Assembly (NCBI GenBank): GCA_964019055.1
Contig: OZ025222.1
Location: 9,568,029 to 9,632,028, forward strand
Reading direction: 5' to 3'
Origin: Anthopleura xanthogrammica
Taxonomy: Eukaryota; Cnidaria; Anthozoa; Actiniaria; Actiniidae
Length of the DNA: 64,000 nt
In this document: piece by piece, positions 26,201 to 33,600 of the stretch
How the letters are laid out: every line of letters begins with the position of its first letter
How positions within the stretch are numbered: the stretch's first letter is position 1
Notes under the pieces: generated by a model
The model's database searches: none
The model's input: the letters and a program-made list of their open reading frames with translations, nothing else
Told to the model about the DNA's origin: nothing
Position numbers and translations under genes: made by a program

Positions 26201-27598
26201 TACGCGAGATGGATTGGATGAACGTATAGAAATAAGAATGTACACGAGATGGATTGGATGGACGTATAGAAATAAGAATGTACGCGAGATGGATTGGATG
26301 AATGTATAGAAATAAGAATGTACACGAGATGGATTGGATGAATGTATAGAAATAAGAATGTACCTGAATGAGATTGGATGACGAAACAAAGCATTTTAAC
26401 GTGTTTAAACTTGTTTGACTTGATTAATACAGGTTATGAATGTCACGTGGTATCTTTAAGTACTTCAACATCCTTAGTTGCTTCTACTACTACCATCGGC
26501 AGTACTATCCATGTCACATCCTTCACAACAACATCAACAGCTCCTTTGACAACAACGCCAGTCACAACATCTTGTAAGTATTGAGATACAAATGAAAATA
26601 GTAAAACAAAAAGTATCAGCTAACAACTTGGGTTTTTTATATAAAATCAGTAAAGAAATATAAAGTAAAAGTAAAATATGATAAAATATAAACAAGAGCA
26701 ACAACAGCAACAGTAACAACAACAGCAACAACAACAGCAACAACAACAGCAACAACAACAGCAACAACAACAGCAACAACAACATCATCATTGATAGAAA
26801 TGAAAAATGCTTTTTACCAAAAACAATAACAAAGAAATACAATCATAGGTAGGGATAATGAAGTCATAAATGTTATATAAGAAGCCTTATGATTGGTGGA
26901 AGAAAGACGTTTTTTGTTCTTTTCCAGGGATAATAGATCATAGCTGTGACATATCTCGACCATGTAACCATAATAAAAAATGTATCAAGACCTCAAAGCA
27001 TGGCTACCGCTGTCTGTGTGCACCAGGATTAACTGGTAGAAACTGTGAGAACGATTGTAAGTAATTAATGATTGGTAAAATAATATACAGCTATTTCAAA
27101 AAAAGATTGGTGAAGCTTTTGTTGCATGTTGCAGAATAGGCTACTTTCTTACCCATAAAGAATTTCGATTTGGCTCATTTGTATCAGATTTAAGTGGCCG
27201 GTTTGAGTAGAATAATTTAATAAAAGCCGAATGAATATTAAACATGCGACCGTCACAGGAGGCAGAGGGAGACCACGAGAGAACCCCGAGGCTTCTTTGA
27301 AGTTAACCTACTGCTTGCTTTCTGTTTACAGTGTTTTCAACAACTTCCTCTATTCCACCGACGACGAGTAAGTAGAAGAGAACCATTAGAAACAAATTTA
27401 GTACATGAGCTTCAGCTCCATATTAGTGCTTCTTTACTGCTAAGGGTGATCTAAGGCTGCAAAAGAAAGGAAATGAATGAATAAAAGGGAAGGAAGGAGA
27501 AAGGGAGGAAAGAAAGAAGGAAACAAACAAACAAACAAACAAACAAAGAACGAAAAAAAGAAATACAGGAGGAAACGAACATATAGGAAGAAAGAAAC

Positions 27599-27657
<59 letters not shown>

Positions 27658-30600
27658 CAAAGAAACAAACAAAGAAACAAAGAAAGAAACAAACAAAGAA
27701 ACAAACAAAGAAACAAAGAAACAAAGAAACAAAGAAACAAAGAAACAAAGAAACAAAGAAAGACAGGAGGAAACAAAGATATAGAAAGAAAGAAAGAACG
27801 AAGGAAGGAAGAGAAAGTTAATGAAGAGAATAAGCATGATATAGGAAGAGACAAGATGGACCAAAAGTGAGAAATGAGGGAAGGAACAGTGCTCGTCATG
27901 GGAAACGTAATTCATCTGTGATCACATGTCATTCCCTTTAGTATTATTTATTATCTCAGAATTAATGTTATCATTGTCTTTTGCAGCTTCGGTTCTACTA
28001 GTATTTATGACCTTTATTATGCTTACATTGTTATTCACAGTCTTACCATCGAAAACTTCATTCCAACGTCCGCAACAAACTTGTGAGTAATGATAGTACT
28101 TTATTGTATTTCCAATTTGGCCCAGAACCCGAAGAAAAACCCTCGTGGCAAGGGAGAAAACAACCCATCAAACAAATTCAACTCACATGTTGATAGTTAT
28201 GGAGGGAGGAAAACCAGAGAACCTGGAGAAAAACCCTCCTGGCAAGGGAGAGAACAACACATCAAACAAACTCAACTCACATGTTGATAGTTATGGAGGG
28301 AGGAAAACTGGAGAACCTGGAGAAAAACCCTCGTGGCAAGGGAGAGAACAACACATCAAACAAACTCAACTCACAGGAAGTGTCTGCGGGAATAAAAAAT
28401 TCTCGAACAGATTCAAGATGGCCGCCGTATCGTCAAAATAGTCCATTCCTGAGATTATCTTTCTTGATCTTCTTGCAGCAACAGGGACTTACGTATGTGA
28501 CTTCTACAACCCATGCGGTCGTGGTGGGACATGCATTAGGACATCACTTGGATTGGGATACTACTGTCAGTGTTTCCCAGGGTATACAGGCAAACACTGC
28601 GATGCTTACTGTAAGTATCAAATCAGTTGACTTTAACAATCTGAGGTTATATTAGACACTCTAAGAAGACTTAGTTTCGATGCCGGTTAGCCTAATGTCA
28701 TTATTAAACCAAGAAACTAAGAAAACGAGAAATATAATTCTTTTTATCTTTCTACCTTTCTTTACTTTTCTATCTATCGTTTTCTTTCTTTTTTCTTTCA
28801 TTTTTTTCTTCCTTTTTGTAAATTTTTACCTTTATTTAGAAATGTATCAGGGTTTTTTTTATAGAGTTTAGTATTTTATCAGCAGATTTTAATTGTCAAA
28901 TCATTTAGTTAGTTATTTCTTATAGAGGCTTTGCACCATCACGTGATGGCAGCCATGACAGGAGGCAGGAACAATTGAATCTGGTCTAATATCATTTACA
29001 TGAGAAAGAATTCAGTTTCCCAGGGGAACAAGATTCTATTCCACGTATTATATAATTTGAACTAAAGATTTGATTCATAGCAGCGCAAAGCATGACAAGT
29101 TATTTATAACTTACTTTTATGTTCCACAGCCTCAAGTAGCCCTCCAGCCACAACAAGTAAGTATCCATGTGCAACCACATGACTCAAATCCCTTGACATA
29201 TAATTAATAAATAACAATGAAACAGCCGCCAGAAGCTTAGGGATAAAGTCGAACAGATTTAAAAAAGAGCAACCAGCACGACTTTACCAGCTCCATCTTG
29301 TGTATAACGAACGCTTGGAAGAGCTAGGTCTTGTTATACTTACAGCGTTTTTTCATCATTCTGCAGCTTATAAACCGCCTCTAGGCCTTTGGCGTTTTGG
29401 CTTGCGTTAATCAAACTACGACGAGCCGAGTTCATCCCGATCGCGAGCGATAAAGAAATCCCATGTGAAAATGGCTGTTGAGTCGCAGAAATTAAGTCAG
29501 ATCTTTTTTAAATATCCTCGTCAGATAGTACGTTTACCCCAGGCATTTTCTATACCCAGTACTATTCATTAATTCAGATTCAAGATGGCCGCCGTATCGT
29601 CAAAATAGTCCATTCCTGAGATTATCTTTCTTGATCTTTTTGCAGCAACAGGGACTTACGTATGTGACTTCTACAACCCATGCGGTCGTGGTGGGACATG
29701 CATTAGGACATCACTTGGATTGGGTTACTATTGTCAGTGTTTCCCAGGATATACAGGCAAACACTGCGATGTTTACTGTAAGTATCAAATCAGTTGACTT
29801 TAACAATCTGAGGTTATATTAGACACTCTAAGAAGACTTAGTTTCGATGCCGGTTAGCCTAATGTCATTATCAAACCAAGAAACTAAGAAAACGAGAAAT
29901 ATAATTCTTTCTATCTTTCTTTACTTTTCTATCTATCGTTTTCTTTCTTTTTTCTTTCATTTTTCTTCCTTTTTGTAAAAATTATTTTTTACCTTTATTT
30001 AGAAATGTATCAGGGTTTTCTTATAGAGTTTAGTATTTTATTGCAGATTTTAATTGTCAAATCATTTAGTGGGTCATTTCTTATTCACCACTTTCACATC
30101 CCCATAATACTTTGCGTTTTTGGAGGTCAATAACGAGACAAAATCGTTAATATTACCATGAAGAACACTTATGCAAAAACACTTATGCATCTATGATAGA
30201 TTATATCGGAATTCACAAAAACCAGAAAGAAAAAAATTTGAACAGGTTTATGAGTAAAAGTCATGACATTTCTTGGTAAGTCCATACATTGTCTGTAACA
30301 CCAAACGTTTCATTCTCCCATGCGTGTGGAATTAACTCTGATTAAACTGATACTGGATTTTTCAATGATAATAGCAAACATACTCAACATCTCCACGAAA
30401 AGTTTGAATTTTCAAATAGTTTTTGCTATTGTTGCCCCCCAAAACGCAAAGCATTATGGGAATGTTAAAGTGGTGAATTGAGGCTTTACACCATCACGTG
30501 ATGGCAGCCATGACAGGAGGCAGGAACAATTGAATCTGGTCTAATCTGATTTACATGAGAAAAAAATCAGCTTCCCAGGGGAACAAGTTTCTATTCCACG

Positions 30601-33600
30601 TATTATATAATTTGAACTAAAGATTTGACTCATAGCAGCGTAAAACATGAAAAGATCTTTACAACTTACTTTTATGTTCAACAGCCTCAAGTAGCTCTCC
30701 ACCAACAACAAGTAAGTATCTGATCTAAGTCAGGGCATGGCTAACTCACATATCGCTTCATACCTAACTCAAGAATCGTTCATTCTGTTTGTTTGTGTGC
30801 ATTGACAGCAATCTATAGCACCTATAGTTCTCCAAGAACAAGGATACCATCCTCGTCAGCAGGTTTGTATATTTGTGTTCCATATTCATGTGTCTTCTCA
30901 TATGAACCCGTTAAACAAAGAAATGATACTCTAGGGATCTAATAGCGAAAACATGACGCCAAAGCTAAGTTGGTGTTATATGGTTTATGCTTGTTTTAAA
31001 GGGACTTGTAACTGTAAAAATGGTGGGACATGTCAGTATGGTGGCACGTGTTATTGTCCTATTGGATTCACTGGTCCAGACTGTAGCTGGTGTGAGTATT
31101 AATGAGAAAACGTCATCCATCCATCCATCCATCCACCCATTTCATTCCATTCACCCATCCATCCATCCATCTATCCATCCACCCATTTCACTCCATCCAT
31201 CCATCTACCCATCCATGCATGCATCCATCCATCCATCATCAAACTAACTAACATTCATTCATGGTCTTCAGACACTGACTTCTGCGTCGGACAGCCTTGT
31301 TTGAATGGAGGCACGTGTGTTGAAGAAAGGGATGGCTACACCTGTCGCTGCAGACTAGGAATCAGAGGCACAAACTGCGAGAAGGGTGAGTGAGCTCCTT
31401 CATGCGACAAACTGTTATGCTTTTAGTTTTTTCTTATGATCTTTACAGACGATTTTTGATTTTTAATCTCACCCCATCGGACTAAAAACAAGAGATATGG
31501 TCACCATGTTGGTTTATGTAACAAAAGAAACAAAGACCAAATCTTTTGTTCAAGTCATCCAACATGGCGGCTATGACGTCACATGTACAAGGATAAAAGA
31601 CATGGCCGCCATGTTGGATGACAACAAAAGAAACCAAGACCAAATCTCTTGTTCAAGTCAACCAACATGGCAGCTATGACATCACATGTACAAGGACAAA
31701 AGACATGGCCGCCATGTTGGATGACAACAAAAGAAACCAAGACCAAATCTCTTTTTCAAGTCAACCAACATGGCAGCTATGACATCACATGTACAAGGAC
31801 AAAAGACATGGCCGCCATGTTGGATGACAACAAAAGAAACCAAGACCAAATCTCTTGTTCAAGTCAACCAGCATGGCGGCTATGACATCACATGTACAAG
31901 GACAAAAGACACGGCCGCCATGTTGGATGACAACAAAAGAAACCAAGACCAAATCTCTTGTTCAAGTCAACCAACATGGCGGCTATGACATCACATGTAC
32001 AAGGACAAAAGACTTGGCCGCCATGTTGGATGACAACAAAAGAAACCAAGACCAAATCTCTTGTTCAAGTCAACCAACATGGCAGCTATGACATCACATG
32101 TACAAGGACAAAAGACATGGCCGCCATGTTGGATGACAACAAAAGAAACCAAGACCAAACCTCTTGTTCAAGTCATCCAACATGACGGCCATGACATCAC
32201 ATGTCCCGCAAGAACAGTCACGATTAAAATATTTTTATTCCCAGGAGGCTCAATGGTAACGTCATCCACATCTAGTGGTAGGTTGGCTTCTTTTTATTTC
32301 ACTATTATTATTGATATAAAAACGTTCCATGATCAAATTGGAATTTAAAATTTCAACAGCGAATTTCCAGCCCGGGAAAATAATCGAAGAAACCACAGGA
32401 CAAAATTAACAAGAAACTTTAATTTACCCACATTTGAAGTAATCGATTGACTGCAATTATTATTTCTATTTTCTTTATATCCTTAGTGCTATCAACAAGT
32501 TCATTCTTCATTATCCCAGGTATTATTTGAGTAAAATAAAGTATCGCTGGTTAAAGTATTGCTACACTGATTCCTTGTGGGATGTTTAGATACAGAAGAA
32601 ACAAGATTCTAAAACAACTGATCAATGTCAGGCTACGGCTAAATCACAGATGAATTGAGGCCTGAAACAACCTCTGGGCTGATCTAAGTCAGGGCATGGC
32701 TAACTCACAGATAGAACCCTGAAACAACCTCTGGGCTAATCTAAGTCAGGGCATGACTAACTCACAGATTGAACCCTGAAACAACCTCTGGGCTGATCTA
32801 AGTCAGGGCATGGCTAACTCACAGATAGAACCCTGAAACAACCTCTAGGCTGATCTAAGTCAGGGCATGGCTAACTCACAGATCAAACCCTGAAACAACC
32901 TCTGGGCTGATCTAAAACAACTGATCAATGTCAGGCTACGGCTAAATCACAGATGAATTGAGGCCTGAAACAACCTCTGGGCTGATCTAAGTCAGGGCAT
33001 GGCTAACTCACAGATAGAACCCTGAAACAACCTCTGGGCTAATCTAAGTCAGGGCATGACTAACTCACAGATTGAACCCTGAAACAACCTCTGGGCTGAT
33101 CTAAGTCAGGGCATGGCTAACTCACAGATAGAACCCTGAAACAACCTCTAGGCTGATCTAAGTCAGGGCATGGCTAACTCACAGATCAAACCCTGAAACA
33201 ACCTCTGGGCTGATCTAAAACAACTGATCAATGTCAGGCTACGGCTAAATCACAGATGAATTGAGGCCTGAAACAACCTCTGGGCTGATCTAAGTCAGGG
33301 CATGGCTAACTCACAGATAGAACCCTGAAACAACCTCTGGGCTAATCTAAGTCAGGGCATGACTAACTCACAGATTGAACCCTGAAACAACCTCTGGGCT
33401 GATCTAAGTCAGGGCATGGCTAACTCACAGATAGAACCCTGAAACAACCTCTAGGCTGATCTAAGTCAGGGCACGGCTAACTCACAGATCAAACCCTGAA
33501 ACAACCTCTGGGCTGATCTAAGTCAGGATATGGTTAACTCACAGATAGAACCCTGAGTCAACCTCTGTTTTGATATTGGAATTTTTCGTAGAAATGCTTC

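Noticed and set aside
31497..32348. Family of 72-95 codon frames, each starting in a 103-bp unit
   Set aside because: 103 is not a multiple of three, so each copy shifts frame. No splice sites or codon conservation.
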